From the NCBI GenBank assembly GCA_017965495.1, contig JAGCPW010000013.1, positions 1 to 48,995 on the forward strand: a DNA stretch of 48,995 nucleotides, given 5' to 3'. Under the pieces are notes generated by a model. The model saw only the letters and a program-made list of their open reading frames with translations, made no database searches and was not told where the DNA came from. Shown in pieces: positions 25,740 through 34,446 of the stretch (the stretch's first letter is position 1; each line of letters opens with the position of its first letter). Source of the DNA: Eubacterium sp. GTDB lineage: Bacteria > Bacillota > Clostridia > Lachnospirales > Lachnospiraceae. Both the position numbers and the translations under genes were made by a program.

Positions 25740-27020
25740 TTACTTAGCAATCTTCTCCATTCCGCCCATATATGGTCTTAGAGCTTCAGGTATAGCGATG
25801 CTTCCATCCTCCTGCAAATTGTTTTCCAAGAAACAAATAAGCATACGAGGTGGCGCAACCACTGTATTATTTAATGTATGAGCAAAGTAGTTTCCATCTT
25901 CGCCCTTAATCTTGATATTAAGTCTTCTAGCCTGTGCATCTGTAAGATTTGAGCAGCTGCCTACTTCAAAGTACTTCTTTTGACGAGGAGACCAAGCTTC
26001 CACGTCCACAGATTTAACCTTAAGGTCAGCCAAATCACCTGAACAGCATTCAAGCGTACGAACTGGAATGTCCAAGCTTCTGAACAAATCCACAGTATTC
26101 TTCCACATCTTCTCGTACCAATCCATGCTCTCTTCTGGCTTACAAACCACAATCATTTCCTGCTTCTCGAACTGGTGAATTCTATACACGCCTCTCTCTT
26201 CGATTCCGTGTGCACCCTTCTCTTTTCTGAAACATGGCGAGTAGCTAGTCAAAGTCTTAGGCAAATCTTCTTCCTTTGTATGAGTGTTGATAAATTTACC
26301 AATCATTGAATGCTCACTAGTTCCGATAAGGTAAAGATCTTCGCCCTCAATCTTGTACATCATAGCATCCATCTCTTCAAAACTCATAACACCTGTAGCC
26401 ACGCTACTTCTAATCATGAAAGGCGGAATCACATATGTGAAACCTCTATCAATCATAAAATCTCTAGCGTATGAAAGGATGGCTGAGTGAAGTCTAGCAA
26501 TATCTCCCATCAAATAATAGAAACCATTACCAGCCACATCTCTAGCAGCCTCTAAATCGATACCGTCAAATGCTTCCATAATATCTGTGTGGTATGGTAT
26601 TTCATAATCAGGAACGACTGGCTCGCCAAATTTCTCCAGTTCCACATTTTCACTATCATCTTTTCCAATAGGAACTGAATCGTCAATGATGTTTGGAATA
26701 ATCATCATTCTCTTCTTGATTTCTTCTTCTATTTCTCTTCCTTTTTCCGTGAGTTCATCAATCTTATCGTTGCCTGCAGCCACCTCAGCCTTCACCTTTT
26801 CAGCCTCTTCCTTTTTGCCTTGCTGCATTAGCCCGCCTATCTCTTTTGAAAGTTTATTTTTATTAGCGCGCATTGTTTCAACTTCTTGTTTGTTTTCTCT
26901 ATTTTTTAAATCTAGATCAATAACCTCATCCACTAAAGGAAGTTTCTCGTCTTGGAATTTTTTCTTAATATTTTCCTTAACGATATCTGGATTTTCTCTC
27001 ACAAATTTAATGTCTAACAT
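25740..27020 (-). CDS. serS: seryl-tRNA synthetase
   Basis: Charges tRNA-Ser. The 426 residues show an N-terminal long coiled-coil arm (about 30-105, rich in Lys and Glu) that contacts the tRNA-Ser variable arm, then the class II catalytic core: TSEHSMIGKFINTH near 232, motif 2 CFRKEKGAHGIEERGVYRIHQFEKQEM near 262, and motif 3 region TLNNTVVAPPRMLICFLEN near 387 with the conserved Arg but PP where many SerRS have G residues. LRPYMGG ends the protein. It follows DUF4446 by 34 nt, too short for a T-box leader. Confidence 0.95.
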   Translation of the reverse strand: MLDIKFVRENPDIVKENIKKKFQDEKLPLVDEVIDLDLKNRENKQEVETMRANKNKLSKEIGGLMQQGKKEEAEKVKAEVAAGNDKIDELTEKGREIEEEIKKRMMIIPNIIDDSVPIGKDDSENVELEKFGEPVVPDYEIPYHTDIMEAFDGIDLEAARDVAGNGFYYLMGDIARLHSAILSYARDFMIDRGFTYVIPPFMIRSSVATGVMSFEEMDAMMYKIEGEDLYLIGTSEHSMIGKFINTHTKEEDLPKTLTSYSPCFRKEKGAHGIEERGVYRIHQFEKQEMIVVCKPEESMDWYEKMWKNTVDLFRSLDIPVRTLECCSGDLADLKVKSVDVEAWSPRQKKYFEVGSCSNLTDAQARRLNIKIKGEDGNYFAHTLNNTVVAPPRMLICFLENNLQEDGSIAIPEALRPYMGGMEKIAK

Positions 27021-27054
27021 TTTATCTCCTTAAAACTTATATTTTTTATGTAAA

Positions 27055-27525
27055 CTAAGAATTAATTGCTTTCTCTAGGGCTTCTTTTTCTTCCTCGCCC
27101 AATGTAGCGTATGCTTCACCCTTGATTATTTCTTTTACGTATGTGTAACTACTATCTCTTCCATGCATTGTGTTCAAAATGAATCCTGTATTCATATCGT
27201 CCAAAAGACAAAGAGTAAAGCTCAAGTTTCCGCCCATTTCTTTGAAGGCGTCATACTTTACAATTCCGATCTTGTGGAATGTGGACTTCATTCTTTGAAG
27301 AGTCTCATCTATGTCTTGCTTTGTCTCTTCGTAATCTTTTTGAATTTCATTCATCTGCTTGAAGTTTTCTTCAATAGCATCGCCCAAGTTTTCAGCATCT
27401 TTACCATTCATAAAAGATTCGTATTTGTTCATCAATCTTTTTATTTTAAGATTCTGCAAAAATGTTACTGCCACAAAAACAATTATTACTAATGCTATGG
27501 TTCCTAAATATATAAAATCTCTCAT
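27055..27525 (-). CDS. DUF4446 family membrane-anchored protein
   Basis: A 156-residue protein with one N-terminal membrane helix (YLGTIALVIIVFVAVTF, about 6-22), a coiled-coil-prone middle (about 30-85) and a C-terminal soluble domain with KIGIVKYDAFKEMGGNLSFTLCLLDDMNTGFILN, the hallmark of DUF4446. Function unknown. It sits 11 nt after parB, which suggests co-expression with the chromosome-segregation genes. Its stop codon overlaps a TTATGTAAAC motif (27046-27055). Confidence 0.85.
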   Translation of the reverse strand: MRDFIYLGTIALVIIVFVAVTFLQNLKIKRLMNKYESFMNGKDAENLGDAIEENFKQMNEIQKDYEETKQDIDETLQRMKSTFHKIGIVKYDAFKEMGGNLSFTLCLLDDMNTGFILNTMHGRDSSYTYVKEIIKGEAYATLGEEEKEALEKAINS

Positions 27526-27536
27526 GTGTTTTCTCC

Positions 27537-28487
27537 TTATTTAATACTCTCGAATAATTCAAACAATCTCTCGAACTCTTCTGTGGAGTAATACTCGATT
27601 TCTATTTTTCCTTTGCCGCTGGCTTTGTGATTAATAGAAACTTTTGTTCCAAATTTTTCCTTAAGTTTATCTGCAAGTCTCTGCATCTCTGCTGTGTTTT
27701 GTGTAGGGATTGGGAGTTTCTTTTGCTTCGGATGCAAAATATTCTTAACCAACTTTTCTGTGTCCCTAACGCTTAGACCCTTATCCACAACTGTCTTCGC
27801 AGTCTTTTCTTGCAAGTCCTCTAGTTCTAGGCCAAGCAGTGCTCTAGCATGACCCATCTGCAAATCTCCAGCTTCTATCATCGCTTGAACATTGTCGGAA
27901 AGATTTAGCAGTCTCATGGAATTTGTAATTGCACTTCTAGACTTTGATAATCTAGTAGCAACATCTTCCTGGCGCAAATCATATTCCTCAATCAAGTTCT
28001 TATAAGCCTTCGCCTCTTCAATAGGATTAAGGTCTGATCTTTGCAAGTTCTCAATAAGGGCAATTTCCGAAGCTTCCTGTGGTTCGTATTCCTTAATTAT
28101 CACTGGTACTTCTTTAAGCTTCGCTAGCTTAGCAGCTCTCCATCTGCGCTCGCCCGCTATAATTTCATAGTAATCATTTTTCTTTTGAACAACTAGCGGT
28201 TGAATCACTCCATATCTTTTAATAGAATCTGTTAGCTCTTCTAACTCCGCTTTATCAAAATTCTTTCTAGGCTGATTTCTATTAGGCTCAATGCTAGAAA
28301 CTGGCAAAGTAGTGTCGGCAGGAACTTTAACTTCCTTCACCACTTCCTTAACCACTTCTTTTTCTACCACTTGAACTTCTGGTTTTTCTTTAGTTTTATC
28401 AGCAGCCTTTTTAGTAGCTGCCTTCCTGTCTTCTGCTGTAGGTATAAGAGAATCCACTCCTTTACCTAAACCTCTCCTTAGTGCCAT
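27537..28487 (-). CDS. parB: chromosome partitioning protein ParB/Spo0J
   Basis: CTP-dependent DNA clamp that loads at parS and organises the origin region. Starting at MALRRGLGKGVDSLIP (the ParA-activating N-terminus) it has 316 residues. I chose ATG 28487 because GGAGGG is well spaced; a TTG 12 nt upstream lies inside that site. A Lys/Val-rich linker follows (about 20-55), then ParB boxes: EPNRNQPRKNFD, AGERRWRAAKLA (CTP-binding) and IALIENLQRSDLNPIEEA, then the helix-turn-helix DVATRLSKSRSAITNSMRLL and the C-terminal dimer domain. Confidence 0.95.
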   Translation of the reverse strand: MALRRGLGKGVDSLIPTAEDRKAATKKAADKTKEKPEVQVVEKEVVKEVVKEVKVPADTTLPVSSIEPNRNQPRKNFDKAELEELTDSIKRYGVIQPLVVQKKNDYYEIIAGERRWRAAKLAKLKEVPVIIKEYEPQEASEIALIENLQRSDLNPIEEAKAYKNLIEEYDLRQEDVATRLSKSRSAITNSMRLLNLSDNVQAMIEAGDLQMGHARALLGLELEDLQEKTAKTVVDKGLSVRDTEKLVKNILHPKQKKLPIPTQNTAEMQRLADKLKEKFGTKVSINHKASGKGKIEIEYYSTEEFERLFELFESIK

Positions 28488-28548
28488 AACACCCTCCAAT
28501 TAATAATTGTTTCTTCTATATTAATAACCTTTTTCTAAAAAATGGTTA

Positions 28549-28575
28549 GTTTACATAACAATTTATTATGTAAAC
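28549..28575. repeat. inverted repeat of the GTTTACATAA motif at the parA 3' end
   Basis: GTTTACATAA (28549-28558) and its complement TTATGTAAAC (28566-28575) face each other across 7 nt, overlapping the last codons of parA and lying between parA and parB. As RNA it would form a 10-bp hairpin; as DNA it is a two-fold symmetric site. Confidence 0.65.
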
Positions 28576-29339
28576 ATAGTCGTTTTCTCGATTAATTCCT
28601 TTGCTAGGTTCTCGTAAGCTTCTGCTCCAGCTGACTTCTTGTCATACATGTGAATAGGAAGTCCGTAACTTGGAGCCTCAGCCAATCTAACATTTCTAGG
28701 AATGATTGTTCCGTAGATATGTAGGTGAATATTGTCTCTGACATTTTCCACAACCTCGGCTGACAAGTTTGTTCTTGTGTCATACATTGTGAACAACACT
28801 CCATCTATCTCTAGTCTGTCGTTAAGTCTCTCTTGAATCAAGTTGATTGTATGTAGTAGCTGAGTCAATCCCTCTAGTGCATAGTATTCACACTGGATTG
28901 GGACCATAACTGAGTCCGCAGCCACGAGCGCGTTTACTGTTAACAAGTTGAGCGCTGGCGGGCAATCGATGATTATGAAGTCGTAACCATCTTTCACTTT
29001 ATCAAGTTCTTCCTTGAGAATGAACTCTCTATTTTCCATTCCTATCAAGTCAATCTCTGCCCCAGACAAATTGGCATTAGATGGTAAAACATCAAGGTTG
29101 TCAACAGCGCATCCCTCTTTACACTCTTCACATGAACACTCACCTAGAAGAAGTTCGTACACTGTATTGTCTAGCTCATTTCTGATTATTCCAACTCCGC
29201 TAGTTGCGTTTCCCTGTGGATCCATATCCACTAGCAAGACCTTTTTTCCCTGGTCTGCTAGGCATGCAGCCACATTAATAGACGTTGTAGTTTTACCTAC
29301 TCCGCCTTTTTGATTTGTAATTGCTATTATTTTTCCCAT
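28566..29339 (-). CDS. parA: chromosome partitioning ATPase ParA/Soj
   Basis: ParA-type ATPase acting with ParB in origin segregation and often in DnaA control. The 257 residues begin MGKIIAITNQKGGVGKTTTSINVA with the deviant Walker A KGGVGKTT at 11-18; DMDPQGNATSGVG and the Walker B-type DFIIIDCPPAL (near 130) follow. The C-terminal part has VLFTMYDTRTNLSAEVVENV and RNVRLAEAPSYGLPI. It lies 78 nt upstream of parB. Two parS copies are in its upstream region. Confidence 0.95.
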   Translation of the reverse strand: MGKIIAITNQKGGVGKTTTSINVAACLADQGKKVLLVDMDPQGNATSGVGIIRNELDNTVYELLLGECSCEECKEGCAVDNLDVLPSNANLSGAEIDLIGMENREFILKEELDKVKDGYDFIIIDCPPALNLLTVNALVAADSVMVPIQCEYYALEGLTQLLHTINLIQERLNDRLEIDGVLFTMYDTRTNLSAEVVENVRDNIHLHIYGTIIPRNVRLAEAPSYGLPIHMYDKKSAGAEAYENLAKELIEKTTMFT

Positions 29340-29430
29340 TTTGTACCTCGAATCTCTGTGTTTCCAATTACATATTTTATCACATGGGATGAGTTTTTTC
29401 TATATATAAGGAAACTTTTTTGTACAAAAA

Positions 29431-29446
29431 TGTTTCACGTGAAACA
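29431..29446. promoter_or_regulatory. parS site 1
   Basis: Exact 16-bp TGTTTCACGTGAAACA, the consensus ParB/Spo0J binding palindrome, in the spacer upstream of parA. Confidence 0.95.
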
Positions 29447-29456
29447 TTTTTTCATA

Positions 29457-29492
29457 AAAAAAGAGATGTTTCACGTGAAACATCTCTTTTTT
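29457..29492. promoter_or_regulatory. parS site 2 inside a perfect 36-bp palindrome / terminator
   Basis: The 16-bp parS (29467-29482) is extended on both sides by GAGA/TCTC and runs of A and T into a loopless palindrome. On the minus strand it follows the coiled-coil gene by 15 nt and ends in a T-run, so it can also act as the terminator of that gene. Confidence 0.85.
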
Positions 29493-29507
29493 CTCGTTAG
29501 TTTTCAA

Positions 29508-30011
29508 TTATTTTATTTCCTTTATAATCTTGTCGAGCTCCATCTTTGCTCTAATATCATCAACCCCAACTAGCCCTTTGCAGAAGTTCAATTTAGTTTT
29601 TAAACTTTGATCAACCGTTCTTTCCGCTTGAGAACTCATTGGAACTTGTTCTGCTGGAGTTTTCTTAAATGTTTCACGTGAAACATTTACTCCATCTAGC
29701 TGACTTAAGCATTCGTTGATGGTTTTAATTTCTTTCATTTTCTCAGCTATTTCTTTTGCATATTTATCTATCTGATCATATGTGTCTTTTTTACTATCTT
29801 CCATATTCTCAACTTCATCTTGTTTTTTTGACATGTTGTTTCGAACACTTACTGATAGCATCTCTGAACTTTCATCAATTTCGTTCTTGAGATTATTAAT
29901 CTGCGCATCTATCTGCTTAATAGATACCTGGCTCATCTCAGATAGTTCTTCAATCTTTTCTATTTCGTTTTCTAATAGTTTTTTCCTATGCTTTAGGTAT
30001 TTCTTAATCAT
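29508..30011 (-). CDS. coiled-coil protein of unknown function containing a parS site in its gene
   Basis: A 167-residue protein that I do not recognise. Residues 1-110 are almost wholly heptad-like and rich in Lys, Glu and Ile (LKHRKKLLENEIEKIEEL, INNLKNEIDESSEML), predicting a long coiled coil, followed by a less ordered tail. The residues NVSRETF at about 109-115 are encoded by a perfect parS (29670-29685), so that stretch may be kept for DNA rather than protein reasons. No signal peptide or membrane helix. It lies between rsmG and parA in the segregation region. Confidence 0.7.
   Translation of the reverse strand: MIKKYLKHRKKLLENEIEKIEELSEMSQVSIKQIDAQINNLKNEIDESSEMLSVSVRNNMSKKQDEVENMEDSKKDTYDQIDKYAKEIAEKMKEIKTINECLSQLDGVNVSRETFKKTPAEQVPMSSQAERTVDQSLKTKLNFCKGLVGVDDIRAKMELDKIIKEIK
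29670..29685. promoter_or_regulatory. parS site 3 (intragenic)
   Basis: Exact TGTTTCACGTGAAACA inside the coiled-coil gene, 239 nt from site 1. All three copies lie within 255 nt. Confidence 0.95.
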
Positions 30012-30058
30012 AACTTTTCCTTATTGTTTTTCTTTCTATATTATAAATGACTTGCATT

Positions 30059-30778
30059 TTATTTCAACGGTTTCTTTGATGGCTTGCCAGCTTTTCTAGG
30101 ATACTTAGGGTCAGTCTTTAAAATTTTCTTTATAATCGCAAACTGTCTGTTGATGTCTGTATTTGGAATCTTTTCTGTGCAAATACTATTAAGCCCTGCG
30201 CCCAAAGTCTCGATGGCATTTCTTGCTGCGTATATTTCTTTATCTGATCCTTCAGCTTTATAACTTACAAACTCTCCATTTTCTTTTACAAACGGAATGC
30301 AGTATTCCGATAGCACCGAAAGGTCCGCCACAGCTCTAGAAACGCACAAGTCATATTTCTCCCTGTAATTATCGTCTTGCCCCAAGTCCTCAGCGCGTCC
30401 ATGGACTGCTTCAATATCCTCCAACTCTAACTTTTCGATTACTTCCTTTAGGAATCCAACTCTTTTATCTAGAGAATCTAATAATGTTACCTTTATATTT
30501 GGATAGATTATTTTGATTGGAATTCCAGGAAATCCTGCACCGGTTCCTACATCTATCAAACTTTCAATCTTTTCCATCTCGATCACTTTACTAATCATCA
30601 AGCTATCTGCAAAATGCTTGATTATAAATTCTTCTTCGTCAGTGATTCTAGTCAAATTCATGACCTTGTTTTTCTCGAGAAGAAGAGAGTAGTAGTCGGA
30701 AAATTTTTGTTTTTGGTCTTCATTTAAAGAAATATTTAGTTTTTTTAGGATTTCTTCTAAAAGCCCTATTTTATCCAC
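30059..30778 (-). CDS. rsmG: 16S rRNA (guanine(527)-N7)-methyltransferase
   Basis: Methylates G527 of 16S rRNA using SAM. The 239 residues are usual for the Gram-positive enzyme. It has NLTRITDEEEFIIKHFADSLMI near 41-62, the SAM-binding LIDVGTGAGFPGIPIKI near 69-85, VTLLDSLDKRVGFLKEV and CVSRAVADLSVLSEYC near 145-160. The C-terminus is basic (PKYPRKAGKPSKKPLK). It is part of the mnmE-mnmG-rsmG-par block that is conserved beside many Firmicute origins. Confidence 0.95.
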   Translation of the reverse strand: MDKIGLLEEILKKLNISLNEDQKQKFSDYYSLLLEKNKVMNLTRITDEEEFIIKHFADSLMISKVIEMEKIESLIDVGTGAGFPGIPIKIIYPNIKVTLLDSLDKRVGFLKEVIEKLELEDIEAVHGRAEDLGQDDNYREKYDLCVSRAVADLSVLSEYCIPFVKENGEFVSYKAEGSDKEIYAARNAIETLGAGLNSICTEKIPNTDINRQFAIIKKILKTDPKYPRKAGKPSKKPLK

Positions 30779-30796
30779 TTCTCCGAACCTCGCTTG

Positions 30797-30850
30797 GTTT
30801 ACATAATATTATATATTGGTCTATTGTTAAAAATTAAACGGTTTACATAA
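30797..30850. repeat. two direct copies of GTTTACATAA between mnmG and rsmG
   Basis: Copies at 30797-30806 and 30841-30850, 44 nt apart (about four helical turns), each preceded by G, in the 89-nt spacer. The spacer has no other obvious feature. Confidence 0.6.
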
Positions 30851-30867
30851 CTTTGGAATGTATAAAC

Positions 30868-32742
30868 CTACTTATTTTGCTCCATATAGATAAGTAGAAC
30901 AGAAATGTCCGCTGGAGACACTCCTGAAATTCTCGATGCTTGTCCAATGTTGATTGGCTTATATTTCTGCAATTTTTGTCTAGCCTCAATTCGGAGACTA
31001 ATTACCTTGTCATAATCTAGATCTTCAGGAATTTTCTTACTTTCTATCTTTTTGAAGTTTTCTACCTGTTTTTTCTGTCTCTCAATGTAGCCAGAATACT
31101 TTATATTGATATTTACCTGCTCTTTAACATCTTCTGGAAGCTCTGAGCTCTCTTTATCTAGGTCTTTTATCTTCTCATAATCAAGTTCTGGTCTTCTAAT
31201 AAGCTCAGCAAGAGAAGTAGCCGTCTTAAGAGTAGTGCTTCCTAACTTTTCAAGAATCTTTTGAACTTTCTTATTTGCGCCCACATTAGTCTCTTCAAGT
31301 CTAGCGATTTCTTTCTCGATTGCTTTTTCTTTTTTAATCAAAGCATCGTAGCGCTCCTTATCTATTAATCCCACTTCGTAGCCAAGCGGAGTAAGTCTTA
31401 AGTCCGCATTGTCTTGGCGAAGCAGTAGTCTATACTCTGCACGTGATGTCATCATTCTATATGGCTCATGACTTTCCTTGGTCACAAGGTCATCTATCAA
31501 TACGCCGATGTAGCCTACGGATCTGTCAATCACGATAGTCTCTTCGCCCTTGGCATATTTAACTGCATTTATTCCAGCCACGATTCCCTGCGCTGCAGCC
31601 TCCTCGTAGCCTGAACTTCCGTTGAATTGTCCAGCACTGAACAGACCTTTAACCGCCTTAAACTCTAGGTCTGGAAGCAACTGTCCATACTCAATACAAT
31701 CATACTCGATAGCGTATGCGTTACGAACAATCTTCGCATTCTCTAAGCCTGGAACGGTATGATACATCGCATACTGAACATCCTCCGGCAAAGAAGATGA
31801 CATTCCGCCCAAGTACATTTCATTTGTATATAATCCCTCAGGCTCAATGAAAACCTGATGTCTATTTTTATCTTCAAACTTCACCACTTTGTCTTCGATA
31901 GAAGGGCAGTACCTTGGGCCCGTTCCCTCTATCATCCCCGAAAATAGGGGAGAGCGGTGAATATTATCTTTTATAATTTCATGAGTTTCTTCATTAGTAT
32001 ATGTAAGCCAGCAGGAAACTTGTTCCTTCTGGATGCTCTCTGGATCAGTAGTAAATGAGAATGGAACAATTTGTTCATCACCAAACTGTTCTTGCATCTT
32101 GCTAAAATCAACAGTTCTCTTGTCCACGCGGGCAGGAGTACCTGTCTTAAATCTTCTCATCTCAATTCCATTATCTATTAGCGACTGCGTCAAAAAGTTA
32201 GCTGCCGCCAAACCATTGGGGCCGGTCTCCTGACAAACATCACCGTGTATACATTTAGCTTTAAGATAAACACCTGTAGCCAAAACCACAGACTTTGCAT
32301 AATATGTGGCGCCAGTAGTAGTCTTAACGCCTTTTATCACGCCGTCTTCCACCAAAATATCAGAAACTTCCGCCTGTTTAAGCGTTAGATTGTCCGTATT
32401 TTCTAGGGTTTTGCGCATCTCTTTGGTGTAGTCGTGTTTATCGGCTTGCGCACGAAGTGAGTGAACAGCAGGACCTTTAGACTTGTTTAACATCTTAGAT
32501 TGAATAAAAGTCTTGTCGATGTTTTTACCCATCTCACCACCTAGTGCATCAACCTCGCGCACCAAATGTCCCTTAGATGTTCCACCAATATTAGGATTAC
32601 AAGGCATCAAAGCAACACTATCGATACTAATAGTAAATACGATAGTGTCCATTCCAAGTCGCGCAGAAGCAAGAGCCGCTTCACAGCCTGCGTGGCCTGC
32701 GCCCACAATTATGACATCATGATTTTCCACAACGTTGCCCAT
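30868..32742 (-). CDS. mnmG: tRNA uridine-5-carboxymethylaminomethyl modification enzyme, FAD subunit
   Basis: With MnmE it forms cmnm5U at the wobble position of several tRNAs, using FAD. Starting at [30 protein letters not shown] (ATG 32742) it has 624 residues, the family norm. I prefer this start to one 51 nt upstream because GAAGGGTG precedes it and the N-terminus then fits the family. Further motifs: [21 protein letters not shown] (GNIGG region), [29 protein letters not shown] with the conserved Cys, and the C-terminal [19 protein letters not shown]. Its leader is highly structured. Confidence 0.95.
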   Translation of the reverse strand: MGNVVENHDVIIVGAGHAGCEAALASARLGMDTIVFTISIDSVALMPCNPNIGGTSKGHLVREVDALGGEMGKNIDKTFIQSKMLNKSKGPAVHSLRAQADKHDYTKEMRKTLENTDNLTLKQAEVSDILVEDGVIKGVKTTTGATYYAKSVVLATGVYLKAKCIHGDVCQETGPNGLAAANFLTQSLIDNGIEMRRFKTGTPARVDKRTVDFSKMQEQFGDEQIVPFSFTTDPESIQKEQVSCWLTYTNEETHEIIKDNIHRSPLFSGMIEGTGPRYCPSIEDKVVKFEDKNRHQVFIEPEGLYTNEMYLGGMSSSLPEDVQYAMYHTVPGLENAKIVRNAYAIEYDCIEYGQLLPDLEFKAVKGLFSAGQFNGSSGYEEAAAQGIVAGINAVKYAKGEETIVIDRSVGYIGVLIDDLVTKESHEPYRMMTSRAEYRLLLRQDNADLRLTPLGYEVGLIDKERYDALIKKEKAIEKEIARLEETNVGANKKVQKILEKLGSTTLKTATSLAELIRRPELDYEKIKDLDKESSELPEDVKEQVNINIKYSGYIERQKKQVENFKKIESKKIPEDLDYDKVISLRIEARQKLQKYKPINIGQASRISGVSPADISVLLIYMEQNK

Positions 32743-32764
32743 TTCATCACCCTTCAAATATAAT

Positions 32765-32875
32765 AGCGTTTCGCTTGCGAAACGCTGCGACACTTTCTGG
32801 TTGCTTAAGCAACAATTTCCTTTCAGAAAGTGGTCGCATCCCTGCGGAGCATTTTTTTCGCAGAAAAAAATGTGC
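32765..32875 (-). promoter_or_regulatory. three consecutive hairpins in the mnmG leader
   Basis: (i) AGCGTTTCGC-TT-GCGAAACGCT (32765-32786), a perfect 10-bp stem. (ii) Immediately adjacent, 32787-32837, a 13-bp stem GCGA-CACTTTCTG with CAGAAAGTG-(G)TCGC (one bulge), holding the palindrome TTGCTTAAGCAA. (iii) AGCATTTTTTT / AAAAAAATGTGCT (32849-32875), with CGCAG loop and a bulge. A TATAAT-like box on the minus strand (32882-32887) would start transcription just before the group. They may be a folded leader or an inserted palindromic repeat. Confidence 0.65.
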
Positions 32876-32954
32876 TATAAGATTATAACACAATTTCTTT
32901 TTTATACATTATATTATTGAAATAAATTTTCTTGAATTCTTCTAAAAATGGTTT

Positions 32955-34328
32955 TTATTTTCCCATGCAGAACTTCGCGAAAATCTCGTTCGCCAAATCA
33001 TCCTCCACACTCTCGCCTATGATAAGTCCGAGTTTCTCATAAGCATCCATCAAGTCGATAGAGTAGAAGTCCTCCGGCAAATCTTTGCTCACAGAATCTA
33101 GTACATTAGTTAAACTCTTGTAAGCCGAATCCAAACATTCTTTGTGGCGGGCGTTTGTAATATAAATCTGATCGTTTAGATTTACCTTGCCCTCATAGAA
33201 TTTCTTTCTTATATCATCCTCGAGCAAATCAAGGCCTGTGCCTTCTTTGGCGGAGAAGAGTATTGCATCAAGTCCAGATAAATCTTTAATCTCTTCTATA
33301 TTAACTTTAGTTTCCATATCAGTTTTGTTAATCAAAACAATGGCTTGCTTGTCTTTAATTATATTGATGATTTGTTTATCATTCTCGTCCAAATCTTTTT
33401 GGCCATCTACCACGTAAAGAATTAGGTCTGCATCTTCAGCCATCTCTTTGGCTTTCTCCACGCCTATCTGTTCAACCTTATCGTCGGACTCACGAATGCC
33501 CGCGGTGTCTACTATATTAAGACTTAGTCCATTAAGGTTTATATATTCTTCAAGAGTATCTCTCGTAGTTCCTTCTATCTCAGTAACAATCGCGCGCTCC
33601 TCACCCAGTAGCAAGTTAAGAAGAGAAGACTTTCCAGCATTAGGCTTTCCAAGGATAACTGTCTTGATTCCTTCTTTAGCCACACGGCCATTGTCAAAGC
33701 TATCGATTAGTTTCTTTATTTCTTCTAGTTCTTTTTCTACAGCAACTTTTATCTTCTCAGAATACCCATCGATGCTGATGTGTTCTGGGTCGTCCAATGC
33801 AGATTCAATAAAAGCGATATGATAAATAATCTCTGCTCGAAGTTCCTTAATCTTGTCGGAGACATTTCCCTTTAACTGTTTTACAGCACTAGTGTGTGCA
33901 AAATCATTTTTAGCGTTGATCAAATCCATAACAGCTTCAGCCTGCGACAAATCCATCTTGCCATTTAAGAAAGCTCTCTTTGTAAACTCGCCTGGCTCTG
34001 CAGGTCTAGCGCCAGCCTTAATAACTAAATCTAGAACCTTAGTTAAGATTAGCATTCCACCATGGCAGTTAATCTCAACAGTTTCTTCTCCGGTAAAAGA
34101 CTGGCCGTCCTTCATCACCAAAACTAAAACTTCGTCTATTACTTTGTCGCCGTCTTTTATGCAACCAAAATGAGCTGTGTGTGTATCCACATCAGCTAAC
34201 TTAATGTCTTTATAAGATTTAAATACTTTGTCGGCAATCTCTATTGCATCTTCGCCACTTACACGAATGATTCCAATGCCCGAAGCACCTGGGGCAGTAG
34301 AGATAGCTGCTATAGTTTCATAAGTCAT
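32955..34328 (-). CDS. mnmE: tRNA modification GTPase
   Basis: GTPase partner of MnmG in wobble-uridine modification. Started at MTYETIAAISTAPGASGIGIIRVSG (ATG 34328) it has 457 residues; GAGGA precedes this ATG, whereas longer upstream readings run through a terminator. The N-terminal formyl-THF-binding domain is followed by a helical domain and an inserted G domain: GKPNAGKSSLLNLLLG near 224, DTAGIRESDDKVEQIG near 270 and NKTD. It ends in FCMGK, the catalytic CxGK of MnmE. Confidence 0.95.
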   Translation of the reverse strand: MTYETIAAISTAPGASGIGIIRVSGEDAIEIADKVFKSYKDIKLADVDTHTAHFGCIKDGDKVIDEVLVLVMKDGQSFTGEETVEINCHGGMLILTKVLDLVIKAGARPAEPGEFTKRAFLNGKMDLSQAEAVMDLINAKNDFAHTSAVKQLKGNVSDKIKELRAEIIYHIAFIESALDDPEHISIDGYSEKIKVAVEKELEEIKKLIDSFDNGRVAKEGIKTVILGKPNAGKSSLLNLLLGEERAIVTEIEGTTRDTLEEYINLNGLSLNIVDTAGIRESDDKVEQIGVEKAKEMAEDADLILYVVDGQKDLDENDKQIINIIKDKQAIVLINKTDMETKVNIEEIKDLSGLDAILFSAKEGTGLDLLEDDIRKKFYEGKVNLNDQIYITNARHKECLDSAYKSLTNVLDSVSKDLPEDFYSIDLMDAYEKLGLIIGESVEDDLANEIFAKFCMGK

Positions 34329-34399
34329 AAATCTATCCTCTTTTTCTGAAAGAATTATAACACAATAACAAAAAGAATAGTACATTAGAATTGGGCACA

Positions 34400-34431
34400 A
34401 AAAAAGAACTAGAATCCTCTAGTTCTTTTTT
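34400..34431 (-). terminator. terminator after jag
   Basis: Perfect 14-bp stem (34400-34413 with 34418-34431), loop of four, ending in a T-run on the minus strand, 16 nt after the jag stop. It separates the rpmH-to-jag operon from mnmE, which has a TATAAT-like box at 34354-34359. Confidence 0.85.
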
Positions 34432-34446
34432 ATATTTAAGTTCTTA

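Noticed and set aside
27021..27054. Possible T-box leader of serS
   Set aside because: Only 34 nt separate serS from the preceding gene, too short for a T-box.
27781..27789. Exact TTATCCACA, a classical DnaA box
   Set aside because: It lies within the parB coding sequence, alone and about 10 kb from dnaA; a chance match is likely.
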